NCBI GenBank assembly: GCA_040505895.1
Contig: JBEVXU010000005.1
Span: 1 to 64,000 of the forward strand
DNA: 64,000 bases
Origin: Vondammii sp040505895
GTDB lineage: Bacteria; Pseudomonadota; Gammaproteobacteria; Chromatiales; Chromatiaceae
Direction: 5' to 3'
The notes beneath the pieces were generated by a model that saw only the letters and a program-made list of their open reading frames with translations, had not been told where the DNA came from and did no database searches. Below are positions 52,325 to 61,362 of this stretch, in pieces. Positions within the stretch are counted from its first letter, which is position 1, and the number at the start of each line of letters is the position of its first letter. Made by a program: the position numbers and the translations under genes.

Positions 52325-55300
52325 ATGGTTGCCCGCCATGCCCGGATAACTATAGCGTTCCGGAATTTGAAGGAAGCAATAACCGGGACAGGTATAAACA
52401 GATTGTCGAATCTCTTTGTCCTTACCGATAAAACATTAAAAGATCTCCTGCGCCTCTTCTCACTGCTGCTCTACGGCTTTGCAGTCACCCCATTGACCTG
52501 TTTCGATGCCGCCGCACAAAACGCCATGGAGCCGTCTGCGTCCACACAATCATCCGTTAGGCTACAGCTTAAATGGCGTCATGCATTCCAGTTTGCCGGT
52601 TACTACGCCGCGCATGAGAAAGGCTACTTTCGTGAAAAAGGGCTAGATGTCACTATCCTTGAGCACAAAGGTAAAGCCTCCCCAATAGAGGTCATGCTTA
52701 AGGGCGGCGCAGATTATGCCGTCAGTGGCTCCGATGTGGTGATTGAGCGTGCCAAGGGTAGACCTGTGGTGGCTTTGGCCACCATCTTCCAGCACAGTGC
52801 CTACGCATTTCTTGTGTCCAAAGCATCTGGAATCGAACGTGCGGAAGACCTTGCCGGCCGCCGGGTCATGATCGGTTCAGGCGTCCAGGACGCCGCACTA
52901 CAGGCACTATTGCGGCGTGCCGGCGTAGACGATGAAGACCTGATCCGGCTACAAACCAGTTTTGATATTCAATCCCTGATAAAAGGGGACACCGACGCTT
53001 TCAACGCCTATATCACTGATCAGGCATACCTACTGCAGAAGGCGGGGGTACAGTTCAACCACCTACTTCCAAAACACCATGGTGTTGATTTCTATGGTGA
53101 CACGCTTGTCACTACAGAGAAGGAGATACGTGAGCATCCTGAAAGGGTTAAAGCGTTCAGAGAGGCCAGCCTAAAGGGCTGGGAGTATGCGCTTAAACAT
53201 CCCAACGAGCTGATTAACCTGATCAGCGGCCGATACAATACCCAGAAGATGAGCTGGGAGCATCTCAGCTATGAAGCGAGAACCTCTCAGGAGTTGATTC
53301 AGCCGCTTCTTGTGCCTATCGGATTTATGCACCCGGACCGATGGCTGCACATCAAGGAGATATTTGAGGAGCTGGGCTTTATCCCTCCGAACAGCTCCAT
53401 CGCCGGGCTGATCTATGAAGAGAAGTATGAGCCGGCTCCAAGATGGGCACTCTGGATAGAGAAAAACTGGCTGGTTTTTGCCGCTGGTACCGTGATGCTG
53501 TGTATCGCCATCCTACTGCTGATCCTGCTACAGATGCAGCGTGTAATCACACAAAAAACATTCGATCTGGAGGAGAGTAAACAGAGGTACCGTACTGTTT
53601 TTGATGCCGCTCCCGAGGGAATATGGCTGATTGACAGAGATAGAAAAACCCTAAGAATCAATGAGTGTTTAAGCCGAATTCTCGGTTATAGCGAGAGCGA
53701 GATGCTCGGAAAAACACCGATGGATTTTGCCGACCAGGAGAATCGAGCCATTTTTCTGGAGCAGACGGCAAAAATATCGACTACAGAGCGCCGTTCGTAC
53801 GAAATCGCGCTCAAGCATAAAGATGGCCACAATATTGCCACCTATTTCAGTGCAGTAACACTCCATAACCCTGATAACTCGGTGATGTCGGCTCTGGCAT
53901 TTGTGCGGGATATCACCGAAAGAAAGGCGATTGAGATAAAGCTCCGTGAGAGTGAGAAACACCTGCGCACTCTGATTGATGCTGAGCCCGCATGTGTTAA
54001 GACAGTGGACAAGAGAGGGCGATTAATCAGTATGAATGCCGCCGGATTGGCCATGTTTGATGCCCAATCAATCGATCAGATATCAAGCACACCCATCGTA
54101 GAGTTAGTGGACAAAGCTTACCGGAAAGAGTTTTCCGATTTCTCTCAACAAGTATTTGAAGGAAAACCGGGCACCCTGATTTTTAAGGCTACGGGCTTGA
54201 GCGGACGTTCCCTCTGGCTTGAAACACACGCTGTGCCCTTTCGCGACCCAGAGGGAAAAATCACTCGTCTTCTTGGCGTAACCCATGATGTAACGCAACG
54301 CATTGAGATGGAGCAGGAACTCAAGGATGAGAGTGATTTTCTGCAAAATGTGATTGACGGTATCGGTGATTCGATCATGGTTATCGATGCCAACTATGAA
54401 GTGCAGTTGATGAATGATGCGGCTAGAGAGTCTTACGACACACATTTTTCTGCAGATGCCACCCATCCCAAATGCTTTGAGATCGCTTACCAGTTCAATG
54501 CACCCTGTTCAGGAGATGATCACCCCTGCCCATTAAAAACGGCGTTACGAACGGGCAAGCGGGCCTCTGTGATCCACGGCCACATGTACGGTGACGACGT
54601 GCCCATAAGGCTAGAGCTGGTGACATCGCCTCTGCATAGCAGTGATGGCTCTCTAAAGGGGGTAATCGAGGTTTCACGTGATATTACCGACCATCTGGAG
54701 TTGCTCGACGAGGTAAGACAGCAGAAGGATCACCTCAACCATTTAGCACACCATGACTCATTGACCAACCTGCCCAATCGCGTCCTCTTTCTTGATCGCC
54801 TGGAGCAAACCATCAGCAAATCCAGGCGCGCCCATGAGCAGGTAGCCATCTTCTTTATTGATCTCGACCAGTTTAAGCAGATCAACGATAGCTTTGGACA
54901 TGCTTTCGGTGATCGGGTGCTGGAAGAGGTGGCGGTACGTTTTAATCAGTGTGTCAGGGAAAATGACACGGTAGCTCGCTTGGGAGGCGATGAATTCACC
55001 ATCATCATGGATGCGCTGCATACCCCCCAACACGCCACAGCGATGGCACAAAAGCTGATCAACAGTCTGGAACACCCCTTTGTCATCGATAAACACCAAT
55101 TCTATCTAACCGCGAGCATCGGTATCAGTCTGTTTCCTCAAGATGGCCGTAGTGCAGATACCCTGCTACGGAATGCCGACACAGCAATGTACAAAGCGAA
55201 GGATGAGGGGCGTAACACCTTCCAGTACTACACGGAGAATATGACGGAACAAGCATTCGAACGCATCCTCATGGAGGTCAGCCTGCGTAACGCCCTCAAG

Positions 55301-56029
55301 AAAGACGAACTGGCAATCTATTATCAACCTCAATTCAACTCCACTAGCGGTAACTTGATCGGCATGGAAGCGTTGGTACGCTGGCAACATCCAGAACTGG
55401 GACTGGTTGTACCGGCACGTTTTATACCTTTGGCGGAAGAGACCGGGCTGATTATCCAGATCGGAGAATGGATGCTGCGCAGTGCTTGCAGGCAGATAGT
55501 GGAGTGGAAGCGACAGGGGTTTAACCCTGTCAAGGTGGCAGTCAACCTTTCAGCCAAGCAGCTTGGTAACGAAAATTTACTCTCCAGTATTAATGAAATT
55601 CTGGAAGAGACCGGGTGCGATCCAACTTGGCTTGAACTTGAAGTAACCGAAGGCTATTTGATGAAGAAGCCAGAGCAATCAATTTACATTATGGGGGAGA
55701 TCAGAGAGTTGGGAATCGATCTTGCGATTGATGATTTCGGCACCGGCTACTCATCCCTGGCTTATCTGAAACGTTTTCCTATCACCCGACTAAAAATTGA
55801 TGGCTCCTTTGTCCGTGACATACCGGATGACCCAGAAGATATGGCGATCACAAGGGCGGTAATTGCACTGGGGAAAAGTCTCAATCTGGATGTAATTGCA
55901 GAAGGTGTCGAAACCGAGAGACAGCAGGCATTTTTGGCTAACGAGGGGTGCCATCATGTACAAGGCTTTCTCTACAGCCGGCCCGTCCCGGCAATAGAGG
56001 CGAGCCATTTTTTGTCAAAGAACTCCTAA
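52325..56029 (+). CDS. NMT1/THI5-like sensor fused to PAS-GGDEF-EAL
   Basis: A 1234-residue protein. A signal/anchor region (about 40-65) precedes an NMT1/THI5-type solute-binding domain (about 78-300: LQLKWRHAFQFAGYYAAHEKG, FREKGLDVTILEHKG). One helix (about 378-400) leads to three PAS domains (about 415-540, 545-665 and 670-800), then GGDEF with an intact motif at 887-891 and EAL at 1015-1017. The solute-binding part resembles proteins that bind thiamine precursors or alkanesulfonates. It probably links an external nutrient to cyclic-di-GMP level. The exact start is uncertain: GGGAGG abuts the ATG at 52325. The stop codon lies inside the palindromic repeat at 56025. Confidence 0.88.
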   Translation: MVARHARITIAFRNLKEAITGTGINRLSNLFVLTDKTLKDLLRLFSLLLYGFAVTPLTCFDAAAQNAMEPSASTQSSVRLQLKWRHAFQFAGYYAAHEKGYFREKGLDVTILEHKGKASPIEVMLKGGADYAVSGSDVVIERAKGRPVVALATIFQHSAYAFLVSKASGIERAEDLAGRRVMIGSGVQDAALQALLRRAGVDDEDLIRLQTSFDIQSLIKGDTDAFNAYITDQAYLLQKAGVQFNHLLPKHHGVDFYGDTLVTTEKEIREHPERVKAFREASLKGWEYALKHPNELINLISGRYNTQKMSWEHLSYEARTSQELIQPLLVPIGFMHPDRWLHIKEIFEELGFIPPNSSIAGLIYEEKYEPAPRWALWIEKNWLVFAAGTVMLCIAILLLILLQMQRVITQKTFDLEESKQRYRTVFDAAPEGIWLIDRDRKTLRINECLSRILGYSESEMLGKTPMDFADQENRAIFLEQTAKISTTERRSYEIALKHKDGHNIATYFSAVTLHNPDNSVMSALAFVRDITERKAIEIKLRESEKHLRTLIDAEPACVKTVDKRGRLISMNAAGLAMFDAQSIDQISSTPIVELVDKAYRKEFSDFSQQVFEGKPGTLIFKATGLSGRSLWLETHAVPFRDPEGKITRLLGVTHDVTQRIEMEQELKDESDFLQNVIDGIGDSIMVIDANYEVQLMNDAARESYDTHFSADATHPKCFEIAYQFNAPCSGDDHPCPLKTALRTGKRASVIHGHMYGDDVPIRLELVTSPLHSSDGSLKGVIEVSRDITDHLELLDEVRQQKDHLNHLAHHDSLTNLPNRVLFLDRLEQTISKSRRAHEQVAIFFIDLDQFKQINDSFGHAFGDRVLEEVAVRFNQCVRENDTVARLGGDEFTIIMDALHTPQHATAMAQKLINSLEHPFVIDKHQFYLTASIGISLFPQDGRSADTLLRNADTAMYKAKDEGRNTFQYYTENMTEQAFERILMEVSLRNALKKDELAIYYQPQFNSTSGNLIGMEALVRWQHPELGLVVPARFIPLAEETGLIIQIGEWMLRSACRQIVEWKRQGFNPVKVAVNLSAKQLGNENLLSSINEILEETGCDPTWLELEVTEGYLMKKPEQSIYIMGEIRELGIDLAIDDFGTGYSSLAYLKRFPITRLKIDGSFVRDIPDDPEDMAITRAVIALGKSLNLDVIAEGVETERQQAFLANEGCHHVQGFLYSRPVPAIEASHFLSKNS

Positions 56030-56229
56030 TGAAATGGTACTTACTTAGCCCATATTGTCGCCCACACACCTTTTATTTCGCGCAAAGACGCAAAGAGAGC
56101 TGGTATATGGTTGTATATGAATCATGGGATTAACGAAACCAATTAGGTTTAGCATAGACATTCTCGTTAGTGCCCTTGGCGTCTTTGCGCCTTTGCGCGA
56201 GAAATTAGTCTTAAGTAAGTGCCATTAGG
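56025..56229. repeat. 205-bp palindromic element with CGCAAAGACGCAAAG core
   Basis: The left arm runs CCTAAT...TTTCGCGCAAAGACGCAAAG (56025-56095). The right arm (56178-56229) is its imperfect inverse, ...TCTTTGCGCCTTTGCGCGAG...ATTAGG. The CGCAAAGGCGCAAAGACGC core is widespread among bacteria. The left tip contains the stop codon of the GGDEF-EAL gene. No transposase is present. Confidence 0.7.
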
Positions 56230-56312
56230 CTCCTAATGGACTTTTTATTAAATATGTCAGAGACTTAATAACCATCTGAACCAAACAGATTAACTCCAGT
56301 CAGGGTAGACCA

Positions 56313-56972
56313 ATGCAAGTTTCATCAAGTACGGCAGGATACAGCCCTGGCGAAGAGATCGCCCATACCATCACCCACGGCTTGGGAGCTCTGTTGAGTA
56401 TTGCCGGTTTGGCGATACTCGTGGCCTTCTCAGCACTTTATGGTGACGCCTGGCATATCACCAGCTGTAGCATCTATGGGGTAACGCTGATTCTTCTGTA
56501 TACCGCTTCGACCCTCTATCACGGCATCCCCTTACCCAAGGCAAAACAGATTCTGCGTCAAATCGATCATGCCGCCATTTTTATTCTTATTGCCGGCACC
56601 TATACCCCTTTCACGCTGGTCAATCTACGGGGGCCCTGGGGATGGACGCTGTTTGGTTTGGTCTGGGCAATAGCGATTGCCGGCGTGGTACTGGAACTGG
56701 TCACAAAGCAGCGCTACCGCCGTCTCTCCATCGGCCTCTACCTTGGGTTGGGTTGGCTGGTGGTGATTGCTATCGAGCCAATGCTGTCGACGGTGGCTAC
56801 CGGTGGCCTGGTTCTTCTACTGATTGGCGGCCTCTGCTACTCCCTGGGTGTGATTTTCTACGTATGGAAATCACTGGCCTACCATCATGCCGTCTGGCAT
56901 CTGTTTGTTTTGGCCGGCAGTACATTCCATTTCTTTGCCGTACTCTTCTATGTGATACCCAGTAGTAACTAG
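56313..56972 (+). CDS. Hemolysin III family membrane protein
   Basis: A 219-residue protein with seven helices in the hemolysin III/PAQR family. Conserved signs are EEIAHTITHGLG near 14-25, STLYHG near 66, the QIDHAAIFILIAGTYTPF block near 83-100 and the C-terminal WHLFVLAGSTFHF near 194-206. The histidines and aspartate probably bind zinc. Despite the name, most members are not toxins and their role is not settled; lipid hydrolysis or membrane homeostasis is suggested for PAQR relatives. It stands alone between a repeat and a heme-sensor gene. Confidence 0.9.
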   Translation: MQVSSSTAGYSPGEEIAHTITHGLGALLSIAGLAILVAFSALYGDAWHITSCSIYGVTLILLYTASTLYHGIPLPKAKQILRQIDHAAIFILIAGTYTPFTLVNLRGPWGWTLFGLVWAIAIAGVVLELVTKQRYRRLSIGLYLGLGWLVVIAIEPMLSTVATGGLVLLLIGGLCYSLGVIFYVWKSLAYHHAVWHLFVLAGSTFHFFAVLFYVIPSSN

Positions 56973-57077
56973 GAGCCTATCCGAGGCCACTATAATGATT
57001 TTATAGACTTTTCTTGGGAGGGGATTAGAACCAAGCAAGACACGTCGTCGGCGACACTTGCCCACCTACAGGTGTAC

Positions 57078-57083
57078 TATAAT
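57078..57083 (+). promoter_or_regulatory. Probable -10 box (TATAAT)
   Basis: A consensus TATAAT lies 50 bases before the ATG at 57134. No good -35 hexamer was found at normal spacing. It argues against the TTG at 57083 as start of the next gene, since transcription would begin after it. Confidence 0.45.
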
Positions 57084-57133
57084 TGTGGTCAGACTTTCGA
57101 CTCTACTTAGGGGTAGCTCTGCGCCCGACCAAC

Positions 57134-58825
57134 ATGGATAGCAACCGTACCAACGCAACGCCGCAACGATCGAGTAAGAGGCGCATTCAGCGTTACGCTT
57201 GGCTACTGACCATCTTCTGGACGCTGGTGCTAGGAATCTCTCTGGGCTGGTCGCTACAGGAGGAAGAGCATCGACTTTTCGAAATCGCCCGTGCCCAGGC
57301 CCGTGCCGCTTTCGAGAAAGATCTACTATTCCGCCGCTGGAACGCCTCCCATGGCGGCGTGTACGTCCCGATCACCGAGGAGACCCAGCCCAATCCCCAT
57401 CTGGAGGTGGCGGAACAGAATATCGAAACGCCCTCTGGACGGAAGCTGACCCTGGTAAATCCCGCCTACATGACACGCCAGGTGCATGAACTACAGGAGC
57501 TTACGCTCGGCTTACGTGGTCATATCACCAGCACCAAACCGATCCGACCGGAAAACGAGCCCGATGTCTGGGAGAGGGAAGCACTAGTCGCCTTTGAACG
57601 GGGTGACGAAGAGATGAGTTCACTCGAAACCATCAACGGCAAACGTTACATGCGCCTGATGCGCCCTCTGTTGACAGAGTCACCCTGCCTCAAATGCCAT
57701 GAAAAACAGGGTTATGAGGAGGGTGACATTCGGGGTGGCATCAGCGTCTCCGTACCGATACAACACTTACTGGAGATTTCAGCCAGGCACCAGAAATCAC
57801 TGATTACCGCTCATGCCCTGTTTTGGATTTTTGGATTGACCAGTATAGGCCTAGGTGCTTCCCGCATTACCGCTGCAGTCACTAAACTGCACCTGTCTGA
57901 ATACGCCCTGGCGGAGAAAGGCGCCTATCTGGATAGTATTCTCTACTCATCCACCGATATGGCAATCGTCGCCACCGATCCCGATTTTCGCATCGACTAC
58001 TACAATGCCGCCGCCGAAGAGCTCTTTGGTTATATAAGAGCCGGCGTGCTTGGCAAACAGATAGCTCAGTTACCGCAAGGCTGTGCTGATGTTTTCCGCT
58101 TTAAGCAAGCAAGCCACAAAATCTCCCAGAGAGGTGAGTATGTATATACCCTGAAGCTCACCGGTACGACAGACACTCGCTCTGCCGAAGTGCGTATCTC
58201 CGGCATCACGACTCAAGATAAAGAACTGATCGGTTTTGTGCTGCTGGCGCGCGATATTACTCAACGACTGAAAGCAACCGCCATCATAGAGCACCAGGCA
58301 CACTACGATCCGCTGACCGACCTACCCAACAGGCGCACCTTTACAGAACGACTGGCACAAGCGGATGCCCATGCCAAACGTCACGGGCACCATGGGGCGC
58401 TGCTGTTTATCGACCTCGACCGATTCAAGGCGATAAACGACAGCCACGGTCACGCAGTGGGTGATGAACTTCTAAAACAGGTGGCAGGCAGGCTAAAATC
58501 GACACTGCGCACCGACGACTCAGGGGGACGTCTCAGTGGCGATGAGTTTGTGGTGCTGCTGGAAGAGCTCGAAGAGGGGCCGCTGTCTCTGGTCGAGCAA
58601 GCCACACAGGTGGCAAACAAGATCCATGCTGCACTCTGTGAACCCTATGAGATCGACGGACTGACCCTCTCAATCACTATCAGCACAGGCATCACAATCT
58701 ACCCCAATGATAAAACGACACCTTCAGGGATTATCAAGCAGGCTGACATCGCCATGTATCAGGCAAAAGAGGATGGCCGTAATACCATCCATTTTTTCAA
58801 CGCAGATAACGAGCAGAGTGACTAA
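57134..58825 (+). CDS. Heme-c sensor (DUF3365) PAS-GGDEF diguanylate cyclase
   Basis: A 563-residue membrane protein. Helix 1 (about 24-42) is followed by a periplasmic DUF3365/Tll0287-like sensor (about 45-210) with one heme-c motif, CLKCH at 185-189, and another helix (about 230-250). A PAS domain follows (about 270-385), then GGDEF (about 390-555). The GGDEF signature reads SGDEF (468-472). There is no EAL domain, so it should make cyclic-di-GMP if active. The c-type heme suggests sensing of redox state, NO or a gas in the periplasm. The ATG at 57134 was chosen over a TTG at 57083 that overlaps the -10 box. Confidence 0.86.
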   Translation: MDSNRTNATPQRSSKRRIQRYAWLLTIFWTLVLGISLGWSLQEEEHRLFEIARAQARAAFEKDLLFRRWNASHGGVYVPITEETQPNPHLEVAEQNIETPSGRKLTLVNPAYMTRQVHELQELTLGLRGHITSTKPIRPENEPDVWEREALVAFERGDEEMSSLETINGKRYMRLMRPLLTESPCLKCHEKQGYEEGDIRGGISVSVPIQHLLEISARHQKSLITAHALFWIFGLTSIGLGASRITAAVTKLHLSEYALAEKGAYLDSILYSSTDMAIVATDPDFRIDYYNAAAEELFGYIRAGVLGKQIAQLPQGCADVFRFKQASHKISQRGEYVYTLKLTGTTDTRSAEVRISGITTQDKELIGFVLLARDITQRLKATAIIEHQAHYDPLTDLPNRRTFTERLAQADAHAKRHGHHGALLFIDLDRFKAINDSHGHAVGDELLKQVAGRLKSTLRTDDSGGRLSGDEFVVLLEELEEGPLSLVEQATQVANKIHAALCEPYEIDGLTLSITISTGITIYPNDKTTPSGIIKQADIAMYQAKEDGRNTIHFFNADNEQSD

Positions 58826-58886
58826 TTTTACCCGCTTGATATCGCTGCTTCATTCTCCCTAAAAAGTCTCTGCAGAGGCCAGTAAA

Positions 58887-59780
58887 CTATTTATCAGCAG
58901 AGAAAGAGGCCACCAGGTAGTCAATCAACTCCCGCACCCGGCTGGGCAGGTGACGCTGTGCCGGATAGATGGCGTAGGCTGATATCTCCTCCCTTGGGTA
59001 GTCAGTCAAAATCTCAATTAGCAGCCCCTTTTTCACCGCATCTTTACAGATAAAGTCGGGGGTGGGAGCTATACCTAAGCCGTCAATAGCAGCCTTTAAG
59101 AGGATGTCGCCATTGTTGGCGCGCATACGAATGGGAATATTGACTGAGACCCGACTTCCATCGTTTTGACGGAACGACCAGATCTGCTCGTCGGGAATCA
59201 GGCTGTAACTCAAACCCCAGTGCCTCTCCAGCGCCTCTGGTGTTTCAGGCTCTCCATACTCCTGCAGGTAGGACGGGCTGGCACAGAACATGCGGTTGAC
59301 AGAAAAAAGCCTCCGCGCAACTAAGGTGGAGTCGGCCAGAGAACCGATCCGAATAGCAAGGTCCATCCCCTCCTGCATAACATTAACGGTTCGATCATCC
59401 AGTTCCAGATCCAGTACCACTTCCGGGTGCTCTTTCATGAAATTGTTCAACACAGGTGAGAGATCACCGATACCAAACGAGAGCGGCGCAGCGACACGGA
59501 TAGTGCCGCGCAGTTGCCTGTGCTCACTGCTCACCGCCAACTCAGCCTCGGAGAGTTCCAGCAGAATACGTTGGCAACGCTGATAGTAGCTACGCCCTGA
59601 CTCGGTAAGATTGAGCCTGCGGGTGGTGCGGTTCAACAGTTGAACCCCCAGTCTTCCTTCCAGATCGGCAAGACGCCGACTGACTGCCGACTTGGCAACA
59701 GAGAGTTTCTCGGCGGCGGCACTGAGACTGCCCGAGTCCACTACCTGCACAAAGGTATGCATCTCTTCAAATCGATCCAT
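58887..59780 (-). CDS. LysR-family transcription regulator
   Basis: A 297-residue protein. The winged helix-turn-helix at the N terminus has FVQVVDSGSLSAAAEKLSVAKSAVSRRLADLEGRLGVQLLNRTTRRL (about 10-56) and the effector domain fills 90-295. The N terminus resembles the CrgA/AaeR-like group of LysR proteins. It is divergent from the pirin-cytochrome b561-yceI genes and probably regulates them and itself. Confidence 0.9.
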   Translation of the reverse strand: MDRFEEMHTFVQVVDSGSLSAAAEKLSVAKSAVSRRLADLEGRLGVQLLNRTTRRLNLTESGRSYYQRCQRILLELSEAELAVSSEHRQLRGTIRVAAPLSFGIGDLSPVLNNFMKEHPEVVLDLELDDRTVNVMQEGMDLAIRIGSLADSTLVARRLFSVNRMFCASPSYLQEYGEPETPEALERHWGLSYSLIPDEQIWSFRQNDGSRVSVNIPIRMRANNGDILLKAAIDGLGIAPTPDFICKDAVKKGLLIEILTDYPREEISAYAIYPAQRHLPSRVRELIDYLVASFSADK

Positions 59781-59893
59781 TGTTCACATCTCAAGAACAG
59801 TGATTTCTTTATTATCATCTTTATTCTTTTAATCGCAACTATATACTGTTACTTAACATCTCACTAAAACAGTTGGTATTTAGGAGCATAAAG
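59781..59893. promoter_or_regulatory. Divergent promoter region with three ACTGTT/AACAGT half-sites
   Basis: AACAGT occurs at 59796-59801 and 59868-59873, and its inverse ACTGTT at 59845-59850. The last two form an inverted repeat with 17-base spacing. These may be binding sites of the LysR protein, although they are not the usual T-N11-A box. TAGGAG at 59881-59886 is the pirin ribosome binding site. Confidence 0.4.
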
Positions 59894-60772
59894 ATGGCTA
59901 CTGCAACACTCTCCCCTGAAGATTACCGCCCACGTGGTGTCCACCAGATAGTCCATGGTCAGGAGACCTCGGATGGCGCAGGGGTCAACATGCGCCGTAT
60001 CATTGCCTCGCCGGAACTGGATATGCTCGACCCCTTCCTGCTGCTGGATGCATTCAGTTCAGATAATCCTGATGACTATATCGGTGGCTTCCCCCCCCAC
60101 CCCCACCGTGGTTTTGAAACCGTTACTTATCTGCTTGCGGGCAAGATGCAGCACAGAGACAGCGCGGGCCATGAGGGATTGCTGCGTAGCGGCGGTGTAC
60201 AGTGGATGACGGCGGGAAGTGGCATTGAGCACTCGGAAATGCCGCTCCAGGAGGATGGCGAGATGTCCGGTTTTCAGCTCTGGATCAACCTGTCGGCGGA
60301 AAAAAAGATGGATCCTCCCCGTTATCAGGAGATTGAGCCTGAAGAGGTACCCACAGAGACCCGTGACAATGGCGTCACACTGAAGGTGATCGCCGGCACC
60401 ACCAGCCAGGGCACATCAGGCCCGGTAACCGAAGTGGAGACAGACCCAAGTTACTTTGATGTCTCGGTCCCGGCCGGAATCGAGTACATCGAATCTGTGA
60501 CCAGCGGCCACAACGCCTTTCTCTATCTGATCGCGGGTGAGGTCAACATCGGTAACAGCCGAATCTCAGCCGGACAACTTGCGGTTCTTGATGCCGGCAA
60601 CTACCTTCAACTGAATGCCGTTGAAGAGAGCCGCTTTCTGCTGGTAGCAGGCCGCCCGGTCAACGAGCCGGTGGCTAGAGGCGGTCCCTTCGTAATGAAC
60701 AGCGAAGAGGAGATCCGACAAGCATTCAGAGACTATCGTGCCGGTAAGTTCGGATTTATCGAGGAGGGGTAG
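59894..60772 (+). CDS. Pirin-family bicupin
   Basis: A 292-residue cytoplasmic protein. The pirin signature FPPHPHRGFETVTYLL (66-81) supplies metal ligands His69 and His71; His113 and Glu115 (GIEHSEMP) complete the four-ligand iron site. The second cupin follows (about 170-270). Bacterial pirins may act as quercetinases or redox-sensitive partners. The start is the ATG at 59894, 7 bases after TAGGAG; an in-frame TTG at 59873 is less likely. The cytochrome b561 gene starts 2 bases after its stop. Confidence 0.9.
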   Translation: MATATLSPEDYRPRGVHQIVHGQETSDGAGVNMRRIIASPELDMLDPFLLLDAFSSDNPDDYIGGFPPHPHRGFETVTYLLAGKMQHRDSAGHEGLLRSGGVQWMTAGSGIEHSEMPLQEDGEMSGFQLWINLSAEKKMDPPRYQEIEPEEVPTETRDNGVTLKVIAGTTSQGTSGPVTEVETDPSYFDVSVPAGIEYIESVTSGHNAFLYLIAGEVNIGNSRISAGQLAVLDAGNYLQLNAVEESRFLLVAGRPVNEPVARGGPFVMNSEEEIRQAFRDYRAGKFGFIEEG

Positions 60773-60774
60773 GC

Positions 60775-61332
60775 GTGGTTTGGAATAACTCAAAGAACAG
60801 CTGGGGCTGGACAAGCATACTTTTTCACTGGCTCACCGCAGTCACCGTATTCACTCTATTCGGTCTTGGCCTGTGGATGGTGGAGCTGACCTACTACGAT
60901 GACTGGTACAAGAAGGGTCCGGACCTGCACCGTGCCATCGGTGTGCTGCTGTTCATCCTCACCACCCTGCGACTGATTTGGCGCAGGAGCCAGCCGGCAC
61001 CGGAGCCACCAGCCAACCACCAAAGGTGGGAGGTGAGACTGGCACACACTGTCCATGCCCTGCTCTACCTACTGCTGTTTACCATCATGTTCAGCGGCTA
61101 TCTCATCTCCACCGCCGACAGCCGAGGAGTGGATATCTTCGGCCTCTTTACCATACCGGCGACCATCACCTCTATACCTCAACAGGAGGAGGTGGCTGGA
61201 GTAGTCCATTTCTATCTGGCGAGCAGCCTAATCGGCTTGGTAATTTTGCACGCTGCCGGAGCGATAAAGCATCACGTTATCGACAAGGACAACACCCTGA
61301 TCCGAATGATTAAACCCACCAAAAAATTATAG
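60775..61332 (+). CDS. Cytochrome b561
   Basis: A 185-residue membrane protein with four helices and histidines at the places expected for two b hemes: ILFHWL near 14-19, DLHRAIGVLL near 50, HTVHALLYLLLF near 88 and a pair near the C terminus (GLVILHAAGAIKHH). GTG start at 60775 with GGAGG upstream. These proteins pass electrons between quinone and periplasmic acceptors. It is followed by yceI, a frequent neighbour. Confidence 0.9.
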   Translation: MVWNNSKNSWGWTSILFHWLTAVTVFTLFGLGLWMVELTYYDDWYKKGPDLHRAIGVLLFILTTLRLIWRRSQPAPEPPANHQRWEVRLAHTVHALLYLLLFTIMFSGYLISTADSRGVDIFGLFTIPATITSIPQQEEVAGVVHFYLASSLIGLVILHAAGAIKHHVIDKDNTLIRMIKPTKKL

Positions 61333-61362
61333 CTTCACATCAATTTACCAAAGGAGAAAACC

